This document shows positions 1-7,124 of a stretch of DNA of 64,000 nt, piece after piece (position 1 is the first letter of the stretch; the number at the start of each line of letters is the position of its first letter). This DNA comes from Spirosoma luteum DSM 19990 (GTDB lineage: Bacteria > Bacteroidota > Bacteroidia > Cytophagales > Spirosomataceae). The DNA is taken from positions 16,095 through 80,094 of the forward strand of contig NZ_KB893253.1 of assembly GCF_000374065.1 (NCBI RefSeq), given 5' to 3'. The translations under genes and the position numbers were made by a program. The notes beneath the pieces were generated by a model. The model was not told the DNA's origin. It did not search any database and saw only the letters and a program-made list of their open reading frames with translations.

Positions 1-1
1 A

Positions 2-793
2 TCGCAGCTCTATGTGCATAACACAAGTCATAATTTATTCAACCGTCAGTGGCTCTCTAATGACGGCCAGCCGATGGGGGTCATCGTGAGTCGCTACCAG
101 CATGAGCGAATTTTGTCAGTTTACGGCTGTGCCCTGTTCCGGAATACGTTAAAAGGTCATGCTACAACGCAGTTTTTAGCCGGGTATGCCTTGCCCAGCG
201 GAGCCCTTACGGACCGGGTGCATTTGTCATTTGAAAAAGCCAAGATGCCACCGATCGACAATTTTGAGGATGGAAATGGCATTGGTACCAACTCGATGGG
301 CGGCCCCAATGCAGCCGTTAGTTTAGGCGCCAATGAATACTCGTTCAGACAGGTAACGTCGGGTGTTTTCAATCCTACCTTTTACGGCAATTCGGAAGGG
401 ATGGTGCTGAATGACCAGAATACAAATGGCACATTCACCTTAACTTTTAAGGAAACCCTCAACCTGAAAGGGAAAGAAATCTGGTTGCGCGCTGCTGAAG
501 TGAATACCAACGGCGCTCTGACGGGAGGACCTACGGGATTTCAACTTGGCCTTAAAGATGCGTCGGGTGTTACGGTTTTTATTGACAGCGATGGCGTAGG
601 GGGGCTGCCCCGGCCTTACGACCGCCCCAGCGTCAAAAAAACAATGTTGAAAACGCTGCGATTTCCCGTAAGTTGCTTTAAAGCAGCCAGCCGTCGCTTT
701 AAAGAAACCGACGTAGTGGCCCTGGTCATTAAGTGTAATCGCCCTTCGCGACAACCCGCTCTGGCTTTTGACGATATTCAGCTAGTTAAATGA
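2..793 (+). CDS. C-terminal part of a secreted alpha/beta-hydrolase-like protein (5' end outside window)
   Basis: The frame is open from the first bases, so the gene almost certainly begins upstream of the window; the GTG at 14 is not a convincing start. Near the visible N-end there is a HNTSHNLFNRQW stretch. It resembles the catalytic-histidine region (H-N-x-F-N) of a family of large bacterial alpha/beta hydrolases, and is followed by a helix-rich piece ending in LKGHATTQFLAG, as in that family. The remaining ~170 residues look like a beta-rich C-terminal domain (FEDGNG, GTFTLTF, FDDIQLVK). Substrate is unknown. The next gene starts 19 bp downstream and may be co-transcribed. The hydrolase assignment rests on one motif and is moderate. 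Confidence 0.5.
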   Translation, partial: SQLYVHNTSHNLFNRQWLSNDGQPMGVIVSRYQHERILSVYGCALFRNTLKGHATTQFLAGYALPSGALTDRVHLSFEKAKMPPIDNFEDGNGIGTNSMGGPNAAVSLGANEYSFRQVTSGVFNPTFYGNSEGMVLNDQNTNGTFTLTFKETLNLKGKEIWLRAAEVNTNGALTGGPTGFQLGLKDASGVTVFIDSDGVGGLPRPYDRPSVKKTMLKTLRFPVSCFKAASRRFKETDVVALVIKCNRPSRQPALAFDDIQLVK

Positions 794-812
794 ACGATAA
801 ACGAACAAAACC

Positions 813-1196
813 ATGCTCGACAGCAATCAGGACAATATCGCCATTCAGGATTCCGTGCCGAATTATCGGCTACCCAATATCCTAAGTGTAAAAGCAAAAC
901 GAATCAACTATTCGGCTCCCAAGCTAAAGTACTTTACCTCATCGCTGGCTAACTATGACCAGGCCATCGAAATCATCGTGACCACCGATGCGCCCATTCC
1001 GATTCGGGCGGATATGCCGGTCCTGTATATTGGGGAGGCCCGAACGATTGAAGTAGAAGCCATTGATGAAAAGACGTATCGGTTTCTGGTCGTCGATATC
1101 ACTAAACTCAACGAAAACGATCCGATCGCCTGGCAATGGATGATGCAGCCGGGTGAAAAACCCATTCCAACAAAATTTAGATTTTCCCTGGAATAG
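813..1196 (+). CDS. hypothetical protein, 127 aa
   Basis: I do not recognise this protein. It starts at ATG 19 bp after the preceding hydrolase-like gene and has no signal peptide or membrane segment. The middle (IEIIVTTDAPIPIRADMPVLYIG) and the C-terminal half (WQWMMQPGEKPIPTKFRFSLE) look beta-rich. Short spacing and the same strand suggest an operon with the hydrolase. The sequence after its stop is decayed, so this may be the last intact gene before an old junction. Confidence 0.6.
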   Translation: MLDSNQDNIAIQDSVPNYRLPNILSVKAKRINYSAPKLKYFTSSLANYDQAIEIIVTTDAPIPIRADMPVLYIGEARTIEVEAIDEKTYRFLVVDITKLNENDPIAWQWMMQPGEKPIPTKFRFSLE

Positions 1197-1228
1197 GTTA
1201 TCAAATTACCAGCCGTCGTATTACAGGA

Positions 1229-1510
1229 TGGAGCACTTACCAGCCTACCATCACGGTCAGTACTAAGCAACGCAACGGGTATACCGGAATTCGGGTCATC
1301 GACTATGGCTCCGGTATTTAAGCTTCTATTCTGGAGAAAAGCTTCCAGCCCTTTTTCACGACCAAACCCACCGGTGAATGCACCGGCTTGGGTTTGTCAT
1401 TGAGTTACGACATATTACCAGGGGAGCTCAGGAAGTCTAAGGGTGGAGAGCCAGGAAGGAGAAGGGACTACAATTCAATTCAATCATCGACCGCTAAGAA
1501 TAGGTAATTG
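1229..1510 (+). pseudogene. remnant of a sensor histidine kinase ATPase domain
   Basis: Translation of the frame starting at 1229 reads through TGIRVIDYGSGI, a G1-box-like motif, then meets an in-frame TAA at 1318-1320. It continues as [16 protein letters not shown] and [12 protein letters not shown], which match the F and G2 boxes of HATPase_c domains. After about 1425 the family-like sequence continues in another frame as [17 protein letters not shown], the usual histidine-kinase C-terminus. One stop and at least one frameshift, with no N-terminal kinase sequence upstream, show a decayed C-terminal fragment. It probably marks an old insertion or deletion boundary. Confidence 0.8.
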
Positions 1511-1619
1511 CGCCCATCTGGAATTTCTCTTCTTGATCATGCGATTCAGTTCTCTCCAATCTTTACACCTCAGTTATACAGTAGTGGCTAGGTTATTTGG
1601 TGCAAGCTAGAGTCTATAT

Positions 1620-1658
1620 AGGGGGTGGACCATTTCGTACAAATGCGGGCCACCCCCT
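1620..1658. other. GC-rich inverted repeat (hairpin)
   Basis: Arms AGGGGGTGG (1620-1628) and CCACCCCCT (1650-1658) are perfectly complementary around a 21-nt loop. The right side is followed by TAGAATACG, not by T residues, so it is a poor intrinsic terminator for the plus strand. It lies in the 376-bp gene-free stretch between the kinase remnant and the small gene ending at 1887. Confidence 0.5.
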
Positions 1659-1666
1659 AGAATACG

Positions 1667-1696
1667 AAAAGGCCCCACTGGTCGTACCGATGGGGC
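1667..1696 (-). terminator. probable rho-independent terminator
   Basis: Arms GCCCCA (1672-1677) and TGGGGC (1691-1696), with an inner GGT/ACC pairing, form a hairpin. Read on the minus strand it is followed by CTTTTCG. It lies about 190 bp downstream of the last small gene of the umuDC operon and is the first terminator-like structure there. The rest of 1511-1886 shows nothing I can assign. Confidence 0.5.
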
Positions 1697-1886
1697 TGAA
1701 ATAACGTAACAGATCTACAACGTCCGCTTAATCCTTTTATTGTGTATCCTGAAACAGGATAGGCCTTATTTAGCACTTTATTTCTAAATGCTCGTCTGTT
1801 AACCTGATTCATTCCTATAGGGGGCTATCCAGTCGGACGATCGCCGGTGAGGCTGGAATGAAAGGGGCGAATGTGTAACGTTTCAC

Positions 1887-2066
1887 TTAATCAGCTGCCA
1901 AAGGTGGATTATAGGTACCGGAAACGAGTTCCGTATTACAGGCATCAATGCCTTCTTTCAATTCCGATATAGGCCGCTTATTTTTCGGTAGGTCGGCTAA
2001 CGCAGTGAAGGCGGTTTGTAAGGCGACCTTCCGGCCCCAAACTGCCTTCATCTGTTCTTGTGTCAT
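1887..2066 (-). CDS. small hypothetical protein, 59 aa
   Basis: Starting at ATG 2064-2066 the frame encodes MTQEQMKAVWGRKVALQTAF and continues to NPPLAAD. It is charged and predicted helical, without membrane segments. The frame has no stop upstream until the TAG (2151-2153) that ends the preceding gene. It is therefore in phase with that gene, and the product could start earlier at a non-ATG codon or arise by amber read-through. Last member of the leftward umuDC operon. Function unknown. Confidence 0.45.
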   Translation of the reverse strand: MTQEQMKAVWGRKVALQTAFTALADLPKNKRPISELKEGIDACNTELVSGTYNPPLAAD

Positions 2067-2150
2067 GGTAATCGTTAGGAGTTGTCTGGTTTTCGCATGG
2101 ATTCCAATTAAGGGTGCTGGCTGTCCTTTCCAACCTTGATTTGTCCGTGA

Positions 2151-2354
2151 CTATGATGCCCTCTTATCAGCCAACTTCTTCACATCGTCGGGGTTGACCA
2201 GTTTCGAGCGCTGGTTTTTATTTCCATCGGGCTGAACCTTGAGTTTGCCCGATGACATCCACCCAATTACAGTGGCTTTGTATGCTTTACGGGCTATCCC
2301 GTTTTTGATGGGGGTAACCAATACCCGATCGCCCTGACCAATGACTCGATTCAT
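2151..2354 (-). CDS. small basic hypothetical protein, 67 aa
   Basis: It follows umuC by 18 bp on the same strand. The sequence is lysine-rich and beta-like (GDRVLVTPIKNGIARKAY, KATVIGWMSSGKLKVQ), resembling a small SH3/KOW-type barrel that could bind nucleic acid. That is a guess from composition only. It ends with an amber codon, and the same frame stays open downstream to 1887. I do not recognise the family. Confidence 0.55.
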   Translation of the reverse strand: MNRVIGQGDRVLVTPIKNGIARKAYKATVIGWMSSGKLKVQPDGNKNQRSKLVNPDDVKKLADKRAS

Positions 2355-2372
2355 GACTTGATTGACGTAACC

Positions 2373-3671
2373 CTACTTTGCTTCCAGTATATCTTCCCAG
2401 CGCGTTGTATACCGCTTGCTGAGGTACTTCTGCTTCATGGGCCAATCGGGATTGTACTGCTGAGAAGCCAGCCTGAGCTTATCCTGGCCATATCGCCGGT
2501 TTACCTTGTCAACGACAGACGATAGTGCCATTAGTTTCTCATTCGGTCCTTCTACGAATACGCCCTTTTGCCGGTAATCCCCGGGCACTAAATCCGATAG
2601 CATAATGCCCACCTTGAGGTAGTTATAGCCAAAGCGAAAGATAGCTCGTAGGCCACTTTCTGCGTATGTAAGTAGCTCCGTGGTTGAATTAGTGGGATGA
2701 GGTAAGGTAAGCGTGATGCTACCCGCGTACTGCTTAGCTGGTTGCCCCGGTCCGTCGCCACGGTTGCCGGGTGTTTTGCGGAATCGATCGGTGTGTAGAA
2801 ACACGGTAATCGCTCCGCATAATGAATCTTGTTTACGTAGCTTCTCACAGCAGCGGCATAAATGGGTAGTCAGGGCGTCGGCTAGGGTGGCCAGGTCCGG
2901 AATGAGTTTGCCAAAGCCAGGAGCCGTACAGATCGTTTTCCTGGCCGGTGGGTTTATCTCCAGCATGTGGCAGGGAAAGCCCCGCAGTTCATGCACCAGA
3001 CGCAATCCGTTCACGGTCATCAGGCCATTAATCCAGTCATCGGGCACCTGCCGAAGTTGGGCCGCCGTAGTGATACCGTGTTGTTTGAGCTTGGCCGCGT
3101 AGCGACCACCTACACCCCAAAGGTCTTTTACCGGAAACTCAGAAAGTGCCTCCGTAATGGCTTCAGGGGTATCCAGTACGCACACCCCGTTCAGCTCCGG
3201 TGTTTTCTTGGCCAGTCGGTTGGCTAACTTGGCCAGGGTCTTGGTTGGTCCAAAACCCACGCAAACGGGAAGCCTGAGCCACTGGTCAACCTTCTCCCTG
3301 ATAGCGGCCCCTAAGTCCTGATAGGTTGGGTACGTGCCCATATATTCCTCAATCCATAGAAACGCTTCATCAATCGAATACACCTCTACATCAGGCGCAA
3401 ACTGGGTCAAAACGCTCATGAGTCTTGCCGACGTGTCCCCGTAAAGCTCATAGGCAGAGGAGAACACGACGATATCATGCTGCTCCCGGAGCTCCCTGGT
3501 TTCAAAAAAAGGTTGCCCCATTTTTATGTTCAGGGCCTTCGCTTCGTTGGATCTGGCCACGATGTTACCATCCCGGTTAGAGAGTACAACAATGGGTTTT
3601 CCCTCTAATGTAGGGTCAAAGCTGCGGTGGGCTGAACAGTAAAAATTATTGCCATCAACGAGGCCGTACAT
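2373..3671 (-). CDS. umuC: Y-family DNA polymerase V catalytic subunit UmuC
   Basis: UmuC is the error-prone translesion polymerase that works with cleaved UmuD. I start it at ATG 3669-3671 (MYGLVDGNNFYCSAHRSFDP), giving 432 aa, close to the usual ~422. A longer in-frame start at 3764 would add 31 arginine-rich residues that overlap umuD and look unlike the family. Catalytic acidic residues are visible: Asp6 in LVDGNNF and Asp101-Glu102 in YSIDEAFL. The helix-hairpin-helix region (VKDLWGVGGRYAAKLKQHGI) and a C-terminal little-finger region follow. The start overlaps the umuD stop by 17 bp, which suggests translational coupling. Such cassettes are common on plasmids. Confidence 0.95.
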   Translation of the reverse strand: MYGLVDGNNFYCSAHRSFDPTLEGKPIVVLSNRDGNIVARSNEAKALNIKMGQPFFETRELREQHDIVVFSSAYELYGDTSARLMSVLTQFAPDVEVYSIDEAFLWIEEYMGTYPTYQDLGAAIREKVDQWLRLPVCVGFGPTKTLAKLANRLAKKTPELNGVCVLDTPEAITEALSEFPVKDLWGVGGRYAAKLKQHGITTAAQLRQVPDDWINGLMTVNGLRLVHELRGFPCHMLEINPPARKTICTAPGFGKLIPDLATLADALTTHLCRCCEKLRKQDSLCGAITVFLHTDRFRKTPGNRGDGPGQPAKQYAGSITLTLPHPTNSTTELLTYAESGLRAIFRFGYNYLKVGIMLSDLVPGDYRQKGVFVEGPNEKLMALSSVVDKVNRRYGQDKLRLASQQYNPDWPMKQKYLSKRYTTRWEDILEAK

Positions 3672-4140
3672 ACTTAGGTGGTTTAGAGACAATGTAGCGA
3701 ACCACGCCCAACGAACGGAATTGATCCTTACCCAAGTGGACGTAGATCGGCGGGTAGTTCTCATTGCTGGATTCGAGCATGATCATGTGCCCTTTGCGAA
3801 CAAACCGCTTGACGCAACACTCCCCGTTGACCCAGGCCACCACCACGCTGCCTGATAGAACCGGCATGGCTGAATCCACGACCAGAATTGAGCCCGGATA
3901 GATGTAGTCGGGGGTCATGCTCTCCCCTACTGCCTTGACAAAGTACGTACAGTCGGGATGGGCCACGCACAACTCATCCAAGCTTAGCTTTTCGCGGATG
4001 TAATTCTCGGCGGGAGAGGCAAATCCGGCCGGAACCAACGATTCATAAAACGGTAGCCGCCTGCGCCGGGCGGCGTTAACCAGGTAGATATTTTCGGGTG
4101 GGATGCGGTCCGGGGTATCAATCATGGGCGGTTGATGCAT
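3655..4140 (-). CDS. umuD: UmuD-type S24 peptidase, mutagenesis protein
   Basis: UmuD self-cleaves in the SOS response to give UmuD', the accessory subunit of polymerase V. The 161-aa protein has the self-cleavage region PAGFASPAENY with Ala38-Gly39 at the scissile position (E. coli has Cys-Gly). The catalytic serine is Ser74 in VGESMTPDY and the general-base lysine is Lys111 in CVKRF. The 36- and 37-residue spacings match E. coli UmuD. The N-terminal ~35 residues, with RRRR, are longer than in E. coli. It is the first gene of umuD-umuC-small genes; the AT-rich sequence upstream carries a possible operator. Confidence 0.93.
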   Translation of the reverse strand: MHQPPMIDTPDRIPPENIYLVNAARRRRLPFYESLVPAGFASPAENYIREKLSLDELCVAHPDCTYFVKAVGESMTPDYIYPGSILVVDSAMPVLSGSVVVAWVNGECCVKRFVRKGHMIMLESSNENYPPIYVHLGKDQFRSLGVVRYIVSKPPKYVRPR

Positions 4141-4165
4141 ACGGCATCAAACCGCTATAATACCT

Positions 4166-4196
4166 TTTTGTTATATATAATACAAATAACATATAA
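4166..4196 (-). promoter_or_regulatory. candidate umuDC promoter/operator
   Basis: Upstream of umuD the arms GTTAT (4170-4174) and ATAAC (4186-4190) form an interrupted dyad around an AT-rich centre. The minus strand carries TTATTTGTAT, whose TTTG (CAAA at 4183-4186) is a candidate Bacteroidetes -7 box about 43 bp before the umuD ATG. The same TTATTTGTAT core lies inside the operator element at 11109. Whether this is an SOS/LexA-type site cannot be told from one copy. Confidence 0.4.
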
Positions 4197-4213
4197 AAGA
4201 CATCACATCGATT

Positions 4214-4537
4214 ATGTTCTTTGCGTTACTACATACGATGACAGAGAGAGGAATTGCTTTGCATGCGCTGGCCGTTGGCCGGCTGGTTTTTGTGGATACC
4301 GTCACGTTTCCGACCCATGTTTCCTTAGTATTCGTGGAGTTGTCTCCCAGACTGGTTTCCATCCTGCCGGCTGATTACCACACGCTGCAACTACGGCGGG
4401 AAAGCTTTAGTGTAGCCAGTGTAATCACCCGCTATGAGCGCTATGTCGTGACGTTAAAGCGGCACGGGTACGAGGAAGCGACAGCTGTAGCCGAGGAAAT
4501 GCTGCGAACGGCTAAGATCCAGGCTGCTAAGCGTTAA
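4214..4537 (+). CDS. hypothetical protein, 107 aa, divergent from umuD
   Basis: I do not recognise it. The first ATG gives 107 aa; ATG 4238 (MTERGIALHALAVGRLVFVD) is an equally good start. The N-terminal half is hydrophobic and beta-like. The C-terminal half is helical and charged (RYERYVVTLKRHGYEEATAV, then EEMLRTAKIQAAKR). It is transcribed away from umuDC and the two share the AT-rich intergenic region. A hairpin terminator follows at 4625. Confidence 0.55.
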   Translation: MFFALLHTMTERGIALHALAVGRLVFVDTVTFPTHVSLVFVELSPRLVSILPADYHTLQLRRESFSVASVITRYERYVVTLKRHGYEEATAVAEEMLRTAKIQAAKR

Positions 4538-4579
4538 GGCTTACCTACCAGGTAAATGGTTATTCTCATGTAGGGTTAG

Positions 4580-4607
4580 TCTTCCGAATCGTACACAGTT
4601 CGGAAGA
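4580..4607. other. 9-bp inverted repeat
   Basis: TCTTCCGAA (4580-4588) and TTCGGAAGA (4599-4607) flank a 10-nt loop. The stretch CCGAATCGTACA within it recurs inside the long inverted repeat at 8263-8300, and AGATCTACC next to it recurs at 8235-8243. These could be parts of a shared recombination or regulatory site, or chance. Confidence 0.35.
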
Positions 4608-4624
4608 TCTACCTATTTATTTAT

Positions 4625-4650
4625 AAAGAAAGGGTCAAAGCCCTTTCTTT
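4625..4650. terminator. bidirectional intrinsic terminator
   Basis: AAAGAAAGGG (4625-4634) pairs perfectly with CCCTTTCTTT (4641-4650) around a 6-nt loop, with A/T runs on both sides. It sits between the convergent genes ending at 4537 (+) and 4654 (-). Confidence 0.8.
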
Positions 4651-4653
4651 AAT

Positions 4654-4842
4654 CTATTTGGCTTTATAACCTCTGATTGGGAAATCGCCTTTAACCCATC
4701 TCACAAAATTATTCGGGTGCAGAACGTAGGTATCTTGTGCGCTCTGTTTCAATGTAGACTGGCTAATCTCGGTTTTCCACTGCTCTAAAAGGCGCTCCAT
4801 TTCTCTGATAACATTCGAGTCTGTTTTCATAGTATCGTTCAT
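4654..4842 (-). CDS. small conserved-looking protein, 62 aa
   Basis: The C-terminal half (TYVLHPNNFVRWVKGDFPIRG) has the look of small Bacteroidetes proteins with a (T/S)Y-x-x-H-x-x-NFVRW-x-x-G-(D/E)F pattern. The N-terminal half is helical. It starts 2 bp after the stop of the HTH/coiled-coil gene at 4845, so the two are surely one transcript. The function is not known to me; a toxin-antitoxin-like pair is conceivable but nothing specific supports it. Confidence 0.6.
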   Translation of the reverse strand: MNDTMKTDSNVIREMERLLEQWKTEISQSTLKQSAQDTYVLHPNNFVRWVKGDFPIRGYKAK

Positions 4843-4844
4843 GA

Positions 4845-5300
4845 TTATTGTGTGTCTACTGGTTTTCTAATCATATCCACCAAAAACTGTTGATGGTTTT
4901 GCAAGTGGATTTTATCCTGTTTCAAAGAGCTGATCAGATCGTCTTTTTCGCTTATCTTTTCCTGCAACTCTATCAATTTGCTTTTCAGGTTCTCGACCTG
5001 ACTTTCAGCGACCTGTGATACGGGAATAGGGGGCTGATTATCCATCTGGAATGCCTTCCCTGTGAATACAAACACCTCGTCAAATTCATCGCCGTAGCCA
5101 AGTTTGACTTGACAGACTGTTTCAAGTGATGGGTTGTAACCCGTGACCGCGCTGTTACGCAATGCTTGATAATTGCAACCGGTTTTGTCCGAAACCTCAG
5201 ATAAACCTTTATGCGTTACAAAACTGACAAAGCGATCCCGGATCTCTCTTGCCATTTGTTTTGCTTCTTCGCTTACCCCTTTTTTACCGTCCGTGCTCAT
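4845..5300 (-). CDS. HTH-like DNA-binding protein with C-terminal coiled coil
   Basis: Residues ~15-65 (REIRDRFVSFVTHKGLSEVS, then DKTGCNYQALRNSAVTGYNP) look like a Cro/C1-type helix-turn-helix. Residues ~100-140 (SQVENLKSKLIELQEKISEK onwards) form a heptad-rich coiled coil. This suggests a dimeric or oligomeric DNA-binding protein, perhaps a regulator or partition accessory. It is the first gene of a two-gene leftward unit with the 62-aa gene 2 bp downstream. Confidence 0.6.
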   Translation of the reverse strand: MSTDGKKGVSEEAKQMAREIRDRFVSFVTHKGLSEVSDKTGCNYQALRNSAVTGYNPSLETVCQVKLGYGDEFDEVFVFTGKAFQMDNQPPIPVSQVAESQVENLKSKLIELQEKISEKDDLISSLKQDKIHLQNHQQFLVDMIRKPVDTQ

Positions 5301-5838
5301 TGGTCATTTACTTTATGTTGTTTCAATCACTCACTATTAATACAAATCTACAATACAAGGTTTTAAAAAAACTCATATCATAAATTTTATTTCTTTTAGG
5401 TTTATAAAAAATACTCATAAGATTGATATTTATAAACGTTGTAGTTTTAATCTATCCTGTATCATCAGTATATCTGTACGTAACACATTTGGGGTATATC
5501 CGCCATGTAACAGGATTATTTGTCTTTCATTCAGACAGTTACGCAGAAACTTATGCTTTTGTCAGTCGTTTACAGCAGATAACAATTTTACTGTTTAGGT
5601 ATATGGAAAAGCATACAATTTTGATGCTCTTAAAGCTGTTTTGACCCTTAAGAGTAAAAACACTGCTAAGATCAGCTTTCAACGGCGGTTCTAACCCCTT
5701 TTTATAAGTGACTGTCCCAATTACAAATAACGCTTACCCAAAATAGGGGTAACTTTCTGTAATGGTTTTATATTCAGAACTTAACAACATCTTTGTGTTA
5801 GATACACCCCCAAATGTGTTAGGTACTCCTGTGTGGTC
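5301..5838. other. AT-rich gene-free region
   Basis: This 538-bp stretch is very AT-rich. It must hold the leftward promoter of the HTH gene ending its 5' side at 5300. A 73-codon frame at 5423-5644 (+) has no family resemblance and biased hydrophobic content, so I do not call it a gene. No clear repeat or hairpin is seen. Confidence 0.5.
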
Positions 5839-6567
5839 TCAAATCTCCCGAAGATATAGCGTGGTAATTCCCTGCCGGAGGTGAATAGGAAAAGTTTTTA
5901 ACTCTCGATCAATCAGTTTGTGATCGTGGGGAACGGATTCATTGATGTACTCGGGATCAATGAAAATGATGTTAAGCCGTTCATGCACCACATGTCCTAC
6001 CCGCTCGGTATGCTTAAGCAAATGTTCACTAGAGGTGGTAGTTTTCATCGTAGCCAGATCATCAAAATAGCGGTAGGCGCAATACCAGTAGTAATATTTG
6101 TGGTGATAATTAGAAAAGCAGGCCTGGTAAGCATCGGGCTGCTCCCGAATGGTACGCAGCAGCTGGTCGGTCTGTTGAAGTTCTTTAAGCTGGCCCACGC
6201 TAAGCTGCTCGGTCAGTGACCGGTTTAGCAATTCATCGCGGTAATTCTTGATGTGCAGCACGACGTCGCCGTGGGTGACGGCCCGCTCAATGGAGTACTT
6301 ATGCTTGAAAAAGAAGGACAGAGAAATGGCGGGCTTGTTATAATTAATGAGTTTAAGGTTTTTCAGGGGCTTACCGGGCTGGTTATAAGCCTGATACTGG
6401 TTCATAAACTGCATGGGAATGAAGTAGTACTCCAGATGGGGATCAGCCGGGGGCGTACCGCTAATCTGGTTAATACCCGGCGAAAGCGCAACAGCCTGTG
6501 TTTTAAGGACGGTGCGCAGGGTATCCAGCGGGGCTTCGTCGTTTCGTTTGGTGGGTTTTCTGGGCAT
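5839..6567 (-). CDS. hypothetical protein next to the replication origin, 242 aa
   Basis: I do not recognise it. It begins with a basic segment (MPRKPTKRNDEAP) and is rich in Tyr/His/Asn (NYHHKYYYWYCAYRYFDDLA). It has no signal peptide or membrane segment. It is transcribed away from the iteron array and repA, so the origin region sits between two divergent genes. Position suggests a role in plasmid replication, copy control or maintenance; this is inference only. Confidence 0.6.
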   Translation of the reverse strand: MPRKPTKRNDEAPLDTLRTVLKTQAVALSPGINQISGTPPADPHLEYYFIPMQFMNQYQAYNQPGKPLKNLKLINYNKPAISLSFFFKHKYSIERAVTHGDVVLHIKNYRDELLNRSLTEQLSVGQLKELQQTDQLLRTIREQPDAYQACFSNYHHKYYYWYCAYRYFDDLATMKTTTSSEHLLKHTERVGHVVHERLNIIFIDPEYINESVPHDHKLIDRELKTFPIHLRQGITTLYLREI

Positions 6568-6759
6568 CAGTATAAGCTGGAAGTATAGGAGACTTATTTA
6601 CTATAAAAGTAAATAAGTGGTTCTTTGTTTGCAACAGCCTTTTTTCCCCTTTACACCAAATTTTTTCGCTTTGATCTCTTATCCTTTTATCAATAATTTG
6701 TTTGATTGATTTACGGGGCTTATAAAACACTAATTGTCAGTTATTTATGACTAGAAAAA

Positions 6760-7068
6760 GGAGGTTTGGTAGGCAACAAACGGAGGTTTAGTAGGTATTA
6801 TTATCATAACAAACGGAGGTTTGGTAGGCCACAAAGAGAGGTTTAGTAGGTTTGAAAAAGAGGTTTGGTAGGTACTATCCTTGAAAACGGAGGTTTAGTA
6901 GGTCAAGATTTTTACGGGCAAATCCATTCTTTTTTAAGGCAAAAAAATTCGAACAAGAGGTTATTGTGTGATAAAAACACATGTCTACGAAAAACTCAGG
7001 GTTAGAAAACGGAGGTTTAGTAGGTGTTTTAAAGGGTGACTTTTCACTAAAAAGGAGGTTTGTGTAAA
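6760..7068 (+). repeat. iteron array: predicted plasmid replication origin
   Basis: Seven direct copies of GGAGGTTTRGTAGGT (two begin AGAGG) start at 6760, 6782, 6815, 6837, 6859, 6889 and 7011. A half copy (GGAGGTTTGTGTAAA) starts at 7054, close to the repA start. Several starts are 22 bp apart (6760-6782, 6815-6837, 6837-6859), i.e. two helical turns, so an initiator would bind one face. Direct iterons immediately upstream of a Rep_3 gene are the normal layout of theta-replicating iteron plasmids. The AT-rich stretch 6904-7010, between copies six and seven, is a candidate melting region. The half copy may serve repA autoregulation. Confidence 0.92.
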
Positions 7069-7124
7069 TAAAATCCTTTTTCTAAATTTGAGTGTTCACA
7101 AACTTTTACCCAACGCCAATCCAC

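Noticed and set aside
1948..2139. 63-codon plus-strand frame
   Set aside because: It is the complement of the small minus-strand gene 1887-2066, which continues the frame of the umuDC operon.
3672..3764. Longer N-terminus for UmuC
   Set aside because: It adds Arg/Ser/Trp-rich residues encoded within umuD and absent from the family. ATG 3671 gives the standard LVDGNNF start.
4654..5300. Toxin-antitoxin pair
   Set aside because: Gene order and 2-bp spacing fit, but neither protein shows a known toxin or antitoxin motif, so I left it as an HTH/coiled-coil protein and a small partner.
5423..5644. 73-codon plus-strand frame in an AT-rich spacer
   Set aside because: Hydrophobic, AT-driven composition, no ribosome-site or family support.
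6760..7068. CRISPR-like repeat array
   Set aside because: Repeats are 15 bp with irregular spacing and spacers as short as 7 bp, next to a Rep_3 gene and without cas genes. They are iterons.
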